In this document: positions 7,543 through 14,328 of the stretch, in pieces
How the letters are laid out: every line of letters begins with the position of its first letter
Position numbering within the stretch: the stretch's first letter is position 1
Source of the DNA: an uncultured Lachnospiraceae bacterium
GTDB lineage: Bacteria > Bacillota > Clostridia > Lachnospirales > Lachnospiraceae
Direction of reading: 5' to 3'
DNA length: 38,808 nucleotides
Assembly: GCA_949287925.1 (NCBI GenBank)
Contig: CASEIR010000010.1
Location: 1-38,808, forward strand
The notes under the pieces: model-generated
What the model saw: only the letters and a program-made list of their open reading frames with translations
What the model was told of the DNA's origin: nothing
Databases searched by the model: none
Program-made: the position numbers and the translations under genes

Positions 7543-8028
7543 ATGAAGAAAATTATCCACTGGTTGGATGAATACCTGGAGGAAAGTCTCCTGGTGATTC
7601 TTCTTGCCGCAATGACAGTTATTATGGGCGTACAGGTTTTCTGCCGATACGCACTGTCCATGTCCCTGTCCTGGTCGGAAGAGCTGACAAGATATCTCTT
7701 TATCTGAGCTGGTTTCATCAGCGTCAGCTACTGTACCAGACAGTGCATTTCAATCAAGATCGAGCAATTCGTGGCGCTCCTCCCCAGACGGGGACGGGCG
7801 CTGCTCAAAATCATCAACCATACCGTTGAAATCACACTCTTTGTATACCTGTTTCCATTTGCATGGAATTATTTCTATTCTGCCATAGAGAGCGGACAGA
7901 CAAGTCCGGCCCTTAGCATTCCCATGTACTATGTCCAGGCAGCTCCCCTGTTTGGGTTCGTGCTGGTATCGATCCGCATCATCCAGCGGTGGATCATTGA
8001 GTGGAAAACGGTGTGGGGAAAGGAGTAG
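7543..8028 (+). pseudogene. TRAP transporter small permease (DctQ type), interrupted by an in-frame TGA
   Basis: Small membrane subunit of a tripartite ATP-independent periplasmic-type transporter. It opens with AAGAGG and ATG at 7543. The protein reads MKKIIHWLDEYLEESLLVIL, then VFCRYALSMSLSWSEELTRYLFI, then a stop codon TGA at 7705-7707 (codon 55). It continues in the same frame with AGFISVSYCTRQ through two more helices to TAG at 8026. DctQ proteins usually have W in the motif SWSEELARYLFIW, so the stop is a single TGG-to-TGA change. Total length (161 codons) is normal, so decay is recent or the change is a sequencing error. It sits 20 bp after aroD and 3 bp before dctM. Confidence 0.88.
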
Positions 8029-8031
8029 CCC

Positions 8032-8645
8032 ATGCCGGCAGTTGTTATATTTCTGATCTTCGCGATCTGTCTTATCATCGCCATCCCGGTATCCATATCC
8101 TTAAGTGTGGCGTCGGTCCTGCCCGGCGCGTTTGATTCATCCTTCACAGCCAGCGGTATCTATGTGATCCGTTCCATGCTGGGCGGGCTTGACAGCTTCC
8201 CGCTGCTGGTAGTTCCCATGTCCGTCCTGTCGGGAATCATCATGGCAAGAGGCGGTATCTCCCGGAAATTCCGAAAATCCTGGTGGAATCCATTCGGACC
8301 TACACGCCAATCCTCTTTATCCTGGCGGCCTCCATTGCCTTTTCCAGAATACTGACTCTGATGCAGATTCCGCAGCTGGTCAGCGACTGGATCCTGACGC
8401 CACTCCTGCTGCCCATCGTGACACAGATGGGAATAGATCCCACTCATTTCGGCGTTATTATGGCAGTCAATCTGGCCATCGGCTTCGTGACACCGACCAT
8501 GGGAGTAAACTTATTCATTGCTTCTTCTTTATCTGAAATACCAATCATGCAAATTGCGGGAAAAGCAACGCCCATGATTATATATTTTTTAGTTGCTTTG
8601 TTAATTATAACATTTGTTCCAGCTGTCAGTCTGATCCTGCTGTAA
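8032..8645 (+). pseudogene. TRAP transporter large permease (DctM type) with internal deletion
   Basis: The N-terminal piece (MPAVVIFLIFAICLIIAIPV through VVPMSVLSGIIMARGGISRKF, about 80 codons) is joined near 8265-8270 to a C-terminal piece in a different frame. That piece reads PKILVESIRTYTPILF, IPQLVSDWILT, GFVTPTMGVNLFIAS and ends PAVSLILL. DctM normally has about 425 residues, so some 200-220 codons of the middle are missing and the frame is shifted. The subunit cannot form the transport channel. Confidence 0.88.
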
Positions 8646-8750
8646 ATACTCTGCAAACATATCAACGATGGCACTATCAATGACACTACTAATTACATGA
8701 CTGATCACACACTGTCGTCATACGAGCACACATTCTTTTCAGGAGGCTTT

Positions 8751-9740
8751 ATGAAAAAATGGATCTATGCGGCCCTGACACTTGCGTTTGCAGGCTCCCT
8801 CACGGGCTGCGCCAATACAAAATTAATCTATAAAGAGGAACAACGGTATGCCTATCCACTGGCGACCGCCAGCCCGGAGAACACCGTAACCCAGATATAC
8901 TCTGAGAAATTTGCCGAAGAAGTGGAACGTCTCAGCAAAGTGCGCATCCACATCCAGGTCTACCCCAACAGCGTGCTGGGCGGGGACCGGGAACTGTTGG
9001 AAAGCTGCTACGACGGGGACATCCCCTTTGTCGTCCAAAACACAGCGCCCCAGGTGAATTTCATCGCTGATACCGCCGTGTTCGACGCTCCCTGTATCTT
9101 CAGCGATCTGGAAAAAGTAAGAGCAGCCGTCGATGCGTCGGAATTTCTCACCCGGATGCAGGAATCCTACCGGGAGTCCGGCTACGAACTGCTGGGATAT
9201 TCCGATCAGGGATTCCGGGTCATGTCCACCAATAAAAAAGTTACCACCTTCGCAGACTTCAAGGGCCAGAAGATCCGCACCATGGAAAACAGCTACCATC
9301 TGGACTTCTGGAAGGCCCTGGGCGCCAATCCCACGCCTATGAACTTCAGCGAAGTCTATATCGGACTTCAGCAGAACACCATAGACGCACAGGAAAATCC
9401 CTACGAAGTCATAGTGTCCAACAAGCTTTACGAGCAACAGGATTATGTGGTGGAAACCAACCATCTGCCCCACCTGATCTCACTGATCGTCAGCAAAGAG
9501 TTCTATGACCAGCTGACCGAAGAAGATCAGCAGATCCTCGCAGAAGCCCAGGAGATCGCAAAAGAATACTCCCGGCAGGCATCCGACGAACGGATCAGCC
9601 AGAAGATTCAGATCATTCAGGACAGCGGCACCGAAATCCTCACACTGGATGAACAGACACGGCAGGAAATGATCGAAGCCTGCGAACCGATATATGAAGA
9701 GATCCGTCAGATCGTCTATCCAGAAATCTACCACGCATAG
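8751..9740 (+). CDS. TRAP transporter solute-binding lipoprotein (DctP family)
   Basis: Extracellular substrate-binding subunit of a TRAP transporter, 329 aa. A signal peptide with lipobox LTGC places the acylated Cys at residue 20. The family blocks YPNSVLGGDRELLES, DQGFRVMSTNKKV, DFKGQKIRTMENSYHLDFW (Arg for carboxylate binding), NPTPMNFSEVYIGLQQNTIDAQENP and KEFYDQLTEEDQQ are in order. Start ATG at 8751 with a perfect AGGAGG four bases upstream; an upstream in-frame ATG lacks one. The gene is intact, yet both membrane subunits just before it are broken, so it may be an orphan on its way to loss or serve another transporter. The stop TAG overlaps a short palindrome. The conserved Arg suggests an organic acid ligand. 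Confidence 0.92.
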   Translation: MKKWIYAALTLAFAGSLTGCANTKLIYKEEQRYAYPLATASPENTVTQIYSEKFAEEVERLSKVRIHIQVYPNSVLGGDRELLESCYDGDIPFVVQNTAPQVNFIADTAVFDAPCIFSDLEKVRAAVDASEFLTRMQESYRESGYELLGYSDQGFRVMSTNKKVTTFADFKGQKIRTMENSYHLDFWKALGANPTPMNFSEVYIGLQQNTIDAQENPYEVIVSNKLYEQQDYVVETNHLPHLISLIVSKEFYDQLTEEDQQILAEAQEIAKEYSRQASDERISQKIQIIQDSGTEILTLDEQTRQEMIEACEPIYEEIRQIVYPEIYHA

Positions 9741-9761
9741 AAGGGGGACTGACCCCCTTCT
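9739..9761. repeat. Short palindrome (GGGGG-ACTGA-CCCCC type) at the dctP stop
   Basis: Arms AGAAGGGGG and CCCCCTTCT pair perfectly over a 5-base loop. The core differs by one base from the two 15-bp palindromes at 10900-10914 and 10940-10954. It overlaps the dctP stop codon and the end of a broken gene on the other strand, and could act as a two-way terminator although neither side has a long T-tract. Confidence 0.7.
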
Positions 9762-10515
9762 ACTTGGCCGCTTCCAATTTTTCAAGTGCGTTCCTTTTTT
9801 CTGATCCTTCAGCCTCTCTTGGTTTCCGCGCTTATTTTTTTCATAATGCTTCTGATCCAAATATTTCTTTGCCTTGCTTCCTATCTGGATTTTTTCTTTC
9901 TTAATATTGCTTTTGTTCCAGCCTTTCTTGCAGAGCAGCTCATACCGTTCCATTCCTTCGCCGCTTAAAAATGCCCGCAGAAGCACCTCTTCTTTCACCT
10001 CGTCCAGAATCTTTTTCGGGGACAGTTCCATCACTAATCGAAACAGCGGATTCGATCCCTGTGCAAGCTTTCCGAGATATTGATAGGATTTTTTCTTTTT
10101 AAGTAGCCTTCGGAAAAATCGGTCCGCTTCGCAATTTAGCCCCATCTCCCATAACCGGTCCGTGTCATTACTGAATTTTCCTTCCCTGCCTGTCTCATTT
10201 CTTTGGAATTCAGGTGCCGAATTACCAGAAGCAATAATCCATTCGCTCATATTGCACCGCTCTAAGCAGCAGCGTGTCCTGCCCTCCATTCATTGTTTTC
10301 AGCGATGGAAAAGCATACTCTATCATCAAAGAAACGATCTCCTTTGCCGGCCGGGTGCGAACGGGCAAAAGATCCATCACCACATCAGCAGACGCCTTTG
10401 CAGAAATATTTTTAACCGTCTTCATCGTCAGATTCTGCCTGGCTTATTTATACGCCCCTTCCTGAATCAGCCTCTGCAATTCCTTAATTTTTGCATCGTC
10501 CTTTTTGAATCCCAT
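9762..10515 (-). pseudogene. Broken gene of unknown function
   Basis: A strong AGGAGG eight bases before ATG at 10515 starts MGFKKDDAKIKELQRLIQEG, but an in-frame TAA follows at codon 24. The same frame then continues with MKTVKNISAKASADVVMDLL to LLLRAVQYERMDYCFW. The reading then moves to another frame near 10230-10250 with NCEADRFFRRLLKKKKSYQYL, LFRLVMELSPKKILDEVKEE and a basic C-terminus (YEKNKRGNQERLKDQKKG). The last frame runs past the palindrome into DNA antisense to dctP, so the true end is lost or replaced. I do not recognise the family. Alternatives are two small separate genes; one decayed gene seems more likely. Confidence 0.45.
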
Positions 10516-10606
10516 TTACATATCCTCCTAGCCTGTTCTCTATATACTGTATCATTTATATCTGCCTGTATTTTGAAAATAATACAAAAGGATCTTAAAA
10601 AGGATG

Positions 10607-10679
10607 TGTCCATTCTGTGATAAAACTATGAAACCATCCTTTGCTACGTATTTTTCATAATTCAATCACAGAATGGACA
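10607..10679. repeat. Long imperfect inverted repeat between divergent genes
   Basis: Two 27-bp arms, 24 of 27 identical (opening TGTCCATTCTGTGAT, closing ATCACAGAATGGACA), flank a spacer of about 19 bases. It lies in the gap between the broken gene to the left and a 62-aa gene to the right. It could be a short mobile-element relic, an operator pair or a large RNA hairpin. There is no T-run as in a terminator. Confidence 0.75.
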
Positions 10680-10720
10680 TAACTCTCCAATAATATAAGA
10701 GAAAAAGAGGAGTATAAATC

Positions 10721-10909
10721 ATGGAAAAACCAGAACGTTATTTGCAAATCATGAAAATAATCGACGTCGTCTTCACTCCGACTTCAGATGAACGAGAACG
10801 AATATCACAACGTCTCTCAAAAATGGATGAAAAAGAACTGGAAAATCTGTATCACAACTTTGAACTTATGGGAATTGATAAAGTACTGGAATGTATGATG
10901 GGGGTCTGA
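10721..10909 (+). CDS. Small hypothetical protein (62 aa)
   Basis: A charged, mostly helical 62-residue protein with no membrane segment or recognised domain. Visible blocks are YLQIMKIIDVVFTPTSDERE, ISQRLSKMDEKELENLYHNF and MGIDKVLECMMGV. GAGG lies about ten bases before the ATG. The last residues (GV and the stop) are encoded by a GGGGGTCTGACCCCC palindrome, so the original C-terminus may have been altered by insertion of that repeat. It converges on the WYL regulator gene, 35 bp away. No function can be assigned. Confidence 0.55.
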   Translation: MEKPERYLQIMKIIDVVFTPTSDERERISQRLSKMDEKELENLYHNFELMGIDKVLECMMGV

Positions 10910-10954
10910 CCCCCCACGGAAATTCGCGGTTTCCGGGGAGGGGGTCAGACCCCC
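10900..10954. repeat. REPIN-like pair of inverted palindromes between convergent genes
   Basis: Two 15-bp palindromes, GGGGGTCTGACCCCC (10900-10914) and GGGGGTCAGACCCCC (10940-10954), are reverse complements of each other. They flank an inner stem CGGAAA...TTTCCG, so the whole can fold into one long hairpin. Both convergent genes end with TGA codons inside the two halves. The layout is that of REP doublets mobilised by REP-associated transposases; no such transposase is in the window. Confidence 0.75.
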
Positions 10955-11940
10955 TCATACTGTTTCCCCAGCCGCCGGATTTCTTCCTTCATCATGGCGG
11001 TGACTTCGCCGGGCCCCAGGATCTTCACTCCGTCTCCCAGCGAGATGACCCACGCCAGGAACTGCCCGCTGACGTGCACCTCTACATTTACGGTAAAGTG
11101 TTCTTTATCCGCTGGAATCAGCATCACATCTTTTCCGAACCGGTCGATAATAACTCCGGCGAACCGGTTATCCACCAGAAGTTTCACCTGCTGATCTTTC
11201 CCGCCGAACATGCCGAAGCTTTTCCGGGAATATTCGGCCATGTCCAGCTTCTTGAAGCTTTCTCTTCCTTCCCGCTTTTCTTCCGACATCTGGATGTGCA
11301 GCATCTTGTCCACCCGGTAATGTTTGATCTGTCCGGCATCGGAATCGTATCCTATCATGTAGTAATTCTCATCATCCCAGGACAGTCCCCAGGGGCTGAC
11401 CTGATAGTATGCTCCTCCGTGCCGCAGCTCCATTTCCTTTTTCACATTCCACTGAAAATACTGAAACCGAATCTTCCGGTTTTCTGAAATCGCATTATGA
11501 ATCGCATCTACTGTATAATAGATGCTTTCATTCATGGTCTTGATGCGGCCAGACACATATACCTGCCGCTGCAGCTTCATGGCGTCATGCCTGCTGACCA
11601 GCTTCTCCAGCTTCCGGATCAGCTCGTTGGTCTTCTTTTCTGTAATGAATTTGGAAGATTGGATGGCGTCTACCAGAAGCTTTAGCTCCGGCAACTCGAA
11701 GGGCCGGTTGATTACATGATAATGATACCGGTTTCCCACCGGCTCTCCCTCCACCTCAATCCCGAACTGTTCCAGATCACGCAGATCCGTGTAAATGCTT
11801 TTCCGATCCGCTGTGATCTCGTATCTGCCAAGCGCTTCCAGGATCTCCGTCATGGTAATATAATGTTCTTCATCCGTCTGCTCCAGCATGATCTGCGCCA
11901 GACGATACAATTTGAATTTCTGATTGGTTCCTTTTGGCAT
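10945..11940 (-). CDS. WYL-domain transcriptional regulator (DeoR-like HTH)
   Basis: A 331-aa DNA-binding regulator. The N-terminal part (residues 1-75) is a winged helix, with LYRLAQIMLEQTDEEHYITM and the recognition region EITADRKSIYTDLRDLEQFG. The middle and C-terminal part is a WYL domain, with KIRFQYFQWN, YYQVSPWGLSWDDENYYMIG and HYRVDKMLHI, followed by a WCX-type tail with VISLGDGVKILGPGEVTAMM. WYL domains bind small ligands or nucleic acids; the target is unknown. The ATG at 11940 has GAGGGGG six bases upstream. The C-terminal EGV-stop lies in the REPIN-like palindrome. No operon partner is visible. Confidence 0.92.
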   Translation of the reverse strand: MPKGTNQKFKLYRLAQIMLEQTDEEHYITMTEILEALGRYEITADRKSIYTDLRDLEQFGIEVEGEPVGNRYHYHVINRPFELPELKLLVDAIQSSKFITEKKTNELIRKLEKLVSRHDAMKLQRQVYVSGRIKTMNESIYYTVDAIHNAISENRKIRFQYFQWNVKKEMELRHGGAYYQVSPWGLSWDDENYYMIGYDSDAGQIKHYRVDKMLHIQMSEEKREGRESFKKLDMAEYSRKSFGMFGGKDQQVKLLVDNRFAGVIIDRFGKDVMLIPADKEHFTVNVEVHVSGQFLAWVISLGDGVKILGPGEVTAMMKEEIRRLGKQYEGV

Positions 11941-12004
11941 AATCAACCCCCTCTTTCTCTAATACTTACTCGGCTTTTTTTCAGTTCCGCCCGGTAAATA
12001 GAAG

Positions 12005-12130
12005 TTAAGTTTCTACTGAAAAATCCACATTTACCTGATAATTTTCATTGATTAAAACCGGTGTATACTTGTGTTTTTGGTACATATCCAGATAATGCGC
12101 ATTTTCAAATGAGGGATTAATTCTGACTCC
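12005..12130 (-). pseudogene. C-terminal remnant of an unidentified protein
   Basis: An open stretch of about 41 codons has no start codon or ribosome site and includes NPSFENAHYLDMYQKHKYTP and VLINENYQVNVDFSVET before a stop at 12005. It overlaps the 3' end of the HxlR gene in another frame. The pattern (aromatic-x-Pro, then NxNYxVxVDF) faintly recalls C-terminal domains of TonB/BlaR1-type proteins, but this is a guess. It could also be chance. Confidence 0.3.
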
Positions 12131-12470
12131 TGTTTACAACATTCTTATTTTCTTCTCCCCATACACAGAGTCTGTCCAACACCTCCATTAAAGATTTTCC
12201 TCTTTCGGAAAGTGAATACTCAACTTTTGGCGGGATTTGCGGGTATTCTTTGCGTATGATCAGATCATCGGCTTCCAATTCCTTTAAATTTACACTCAAT
12301 GTTTTATCCGAGACTGTTTTCAAATAGCGTTTCAATTCATTAAACCTTACTATTTCAAACTCCATCAGGCAGTATAAAATCACTGGTTTGTATTTTCCGG
12401 AAATAAGCGATAATGTATAGCAGAATCCCGTATCTTCAAAATTAGCCTGTTCAATATAATTCTTTATCAT
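12117..12470 (-). CDS. HxlR-family transcriptional regulator
   Basis: A 117-aa winged-helix regulator with the HxlR/MarR-like core: FCYTLSLISGKYKPVILYCL (Cys near the N-terminus, W of GGKW replaced by Y), FNELKRYLKTVSDKTLSVNL and LKELEADDLIIRKEYPQIPP, then VEYSLSERGKSLMEVLDRLC. The start is placed at the ATG at 12470, after GAGG. A longer form beginning at 12524 has no ribosome site. It is divergent from a flavin reductase gene 121 bp away, the usual setting in which HxlR proteins sense oxidants or electrophiles and control the neighbour. One Cys near residue 16 could be the sensing residue. Confidence 0.88.
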   Translation of the reverse strand: MIKNYIEQANFEDTGFCYTLSLISGKYKPVILYCLMEFEIVRFNELKRYLKTVSDKTLSVNLKELEADDLIIRKEYPQIPPKVEYSLSERGKSLMEVLDRLCVWGEENKNVVNRSQN

Positions 12471-12591
12471 AGTGCTTTCCTCTAAGATAGTACCTTTCCA
12501 AAATATTAGTACTTGTTTTTCCATCTATTCTGATTATAATTTTATCTAACAGAAGACATTTGTCAACAAATTATAGAAAAGGGGTTTTGTT
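12471..12591. promoter_or_regulatory. Divergent promoter region of the HxlR regulator and flavin reductase
   Basis: On the minus strand TTGACA (12560-12565) is followed after 16 bp by TAAAAT, a good promoter for the regulator. Downstream of it, AAGTACTAAT and AAAGGTACTAT form a repeated GTACT pair near 12485-12515, a plausible operator. The plus-strand promoter is less clear (AATTATAG near 12570 is a possible -10). Confidence 0.55.
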
Positions 12592-13155
12592 ATGAGAAAG
12601 CAATTAAATATCACAGAGGGAATTTTTCCTATGCCTGTACTGATGGTGGCAACTTATAATGAAGATGGAAGTGTAAATGTTATGAATGCAGCCTGGGGAA
12701 CCATGCAGGAGCGCGGCACAGTAGCCCTGAACCTGACTGAAACCCATAAGACCGTACAGAATATCAAATCAAGAGGGGCTTTCACGGTAAGCATTGCTGA
12801 CGCTGCTCATGTGGTTGAAGCTGATTACTTTGGTGTTACATCTGGCAATAAGATTCCCGACAAACTGGAAAAATCCGGCCTTACAGCCAGCAGATCAGAA
12901 ACGGTGGATGCGCCAGTGATCAACGAATTTCCTCTTTGTCTGGAATGTCAATTTATCGAATACCAAAATAACGATTACGGCTGCGGCGTAATCGGGAAAG
13001 TCGTAAATGTAACCGCTGATGAACGGGTTATGCCTGATGGAAAACTTGATATGTCCTTAGTAAACGCTATCGCCTTCGATCCATATACTCATGGTTATTA
13101 CAGGGTTGCGGAACGTGTTGGCGAAGCATTTAAAGATGGATTGAAATTAAAATAA
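12592..13155 (+). CDS. Flavin reductase family protein (flavoredoxin-like)
   Basis: A 187-aa FMN-binding split-barrel protein. Blocks PMPVLMVATYNEDGSVNVMN, AAWGTMQERGTVALNL, TETHKTVQNIKSRGAFTVSI and EADYFGVTSGNKIPDKLEKSG match the flavoredoxin/flavin reductase-like domain. In these proteins the sequence binds FMN and passes electrons to a partner. AAGGGG lies seven bases before the ATG. It is divergent from an HxlR regulator, which likely controls it. Followed by a strong two-way terminator. The electron partner is not visible nearby. Confidence 0.9.
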   Translation: MRKQLNITEGIFPMPVLMVATYNEDGSVNVMNAAWGTMQERGTVALNLTETHKTVQNIKSRGAFTVSIADAAHVVEADYFGVTSGNKIPDKLEKSGLTASRSETVDAPVINEFPLCLECQFIEYQNNDYGCGVIGKVVNVTADERVMPDGKLDMSLVNAIAFDPYTHGYYRVAERVGEAFKDGLKLK

Positions 13156-13210
13156 TATATCCTGGAAAGCAAGGGTCTCATATTCAACATTATCTCGACC
13201 CATAATAAAA

Positions 13211-13251
13211 ATGGGGAACTGTTTTGGCATTTTACTAAAACAGTTCCCCAT
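13211..13251. terminator. Bidirectional terminator between flavin reductase and tRNA-Arg
   Basis: A perfect 15-bp stem (ATGGGGAACTGTTTT with its complement) with an 11-base loop, flanked by T-runs in both directions (13251-13256 on plus, the complement of 13206-13210 on minus). Confidence 0.92.
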
Positions 13252-13258
13252 TTTTTAA

Positions 13259-13330
13259 CGTTCCCTGCGAGAATCGAACTCACAACTAGTGCTTAGGAGG
13301 CACTTGTTATATCCATTTAACTAAGGGAAC
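13259..13330 (-). tRNA. tRNA-Arg (anticodon CCT)
   Basis: A 72-nt cloverleaf on the minus strand: acceptor GTTCCCT with AGGGAAC, D-stem GTTA/TAAC, anticodon stem AGTGC/GCACT around loop CTCCTAA (anticodon CCT, reads AGG), T-arm GTGAG-TTCGATT-CTCGC, discriminator G. No CCA is encoded. It has its own promoter and terminator. Confidence 0.95.
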
Positions 13331-13335
13331 CTGCC

Positions 13336-13384
13336 GCGCCTTTGAATCTGACAACCAGCAAGAATATCATCTCTTCAAAGGCGC
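13336..13384 (-). other. Stable hairpin in the 5' leader of tRNA-Arg
   Basis: Perfect 11-bp arms GCGCCTTTGAA and TTCAAAGGCGC with a 27-base loop lie between the tRNA promoter and the 5' end of the tRNA. Its presence in the primary transcript is inferred from the promoter position. Confidence 0.7.
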
Positions 13385-13390
13385 TCATAT

Positions 13391-13420
13391 ATTATACTTC
13401 ATTTTTCTATCATTTGTCAA
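13391..13420 (-). promoter_or_regulatory. Promoter of tRNA-Arg
   Basis: Minus strand TTGACA (13415-13420) and TATAAT (13391-13396), spacer 18 bp. Confidence 0.85.
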
Positions 13421-13434
13421 AGGAATTTCCATGA

Positions 13435-14307
13435 TCAAAAATTGATTCTTCCCTGCATCCATATGTTTCCTTTAAACCGTCTTCCAACGGCTGGTTCTCC
13501 CACTACTTCCTTCACTGGCACACAGATATCAAATATCAGACCATTGACGTCCAGATTCATTACATACAGACGCTCCCCGGAATATTCATTCTCAATTTCG
13601 TCCAATTCCAGAATCTCTCCCATAATAGAATAACAGTCGCATTCCACACCATATGGCATAATATAAGTATCAACAATTGTAAAGATATCTTCGCTGACCA
13701 GCCTTCTGGATACCTTGGAATATGTATCGATATCATCCAGCGTCAGACTCTCGATCGCCGCAGGATCTCCAGTCCGGGCCGCGTCCATCAGCATCATCCG
13801 GTTCTTTACTTCTTCCTTCTGTTTTTTTTCCTGATTTTCATTTTTCAGAACCGGAAGAAGCACGGTTCCCCCATCGCAGAGACCAGACAATGTGACGGAC
13901 TTATATTTAATAGAATCTGTCTTTTCTTTTTCTGTCAAATACTGAGTCAGATTCTGAAGATGGAAGATCAGGCTGATCCCCACCTTCATATCTTCACAGA
14001 TACCCACATAAGCATCTCTGTCCATACATTTTTCAATATAGACGTCTGCATAGGAAGTGATTCCCGTACCGAGGAAATACGGCAGGTAGTATTGCTGTAT
14101 AAATTCTTCCTCCACTCCCATATCTCCATATAACGTAATTCCGATTCCTGCCCCGTATTCTTTCTGATATTCACAGAAATCCATTTCATCTTTCTGCGAT
14201 ACTAATTCATGATGCGAATAAGCTGTCTGAACCTCATTTAAGATCTTATGGAGTTCTCCCTTTCCTTTGATACCGCCAAATCCAATGGCTTTCAGGTATT
14301 GATGCAT
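13435..14307 (-). CDS. DUF3881-type protein of unknown function
   Basis: A 290-aa soluble protein opening MHQYLKAIGFGGIKGKGELH, an opening I associate with the DUF3881 family found in Lachnospiraceae. Other visible blocks are YGAGIGITLYGDMGVEEEFI, KCMDRDAYVGICEDMKVGIS, and a C-terminal part with VECDCYSIMGEILELDEIEN and YVMNLDVNGLIFDICV that looks beta-rich. No membrane segment or catalytic motif is evident. AAGGA lies seven bases before the ATG. It begins 21 bp after serS and is probably the last gene of the parAB string. Function unknown; the family name is from memory of the pattern. Confidence 0.7.
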   Translation of the reverse strand: MHQYLKAIGFGGIKGKGELHKILNEVQTAYSHHELVSQKDEMDFCEYQKEYGAGIGITLYGDMGVEEEFIQQYYLPYFLGTGITSYADVYIEKCMDRDAYVGICEDMKVGISLIFHLQNLTQYLTEKEKTDSIKYKSVTLSGLCDGGTVLLPVLKNENQEKKQKEEVKNRMMLMDAARTGDPAAIESLTLDDIDTYSKVSRRLVSEDIFTIVDTYIMPYGVECDCYSIMGEILELDEIENEYSGERLYVMNLDVNGLIFDICVPVKEVVGEPAVGRRFKGNIWMQGRINF

Positions 14308-14328
14308 ATGATTATCCTTACTATCGGC

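Noticed and set aside
7705..7707. Selenocysteine or stop-codon reassignment for the TGA in dctQ
   Set aside because: The family has Trp here, dctM next door is also broken, other genes of the window read TGA as stop, and no selenocysteine element was recognised. A pseudogene is the simpler reading.
9739..9761. Strong intrinsic terminator for dctP
   Set aside because: The stem is good but there is no run of T residues after it, so it is listed as a repeat and not as a terminator.
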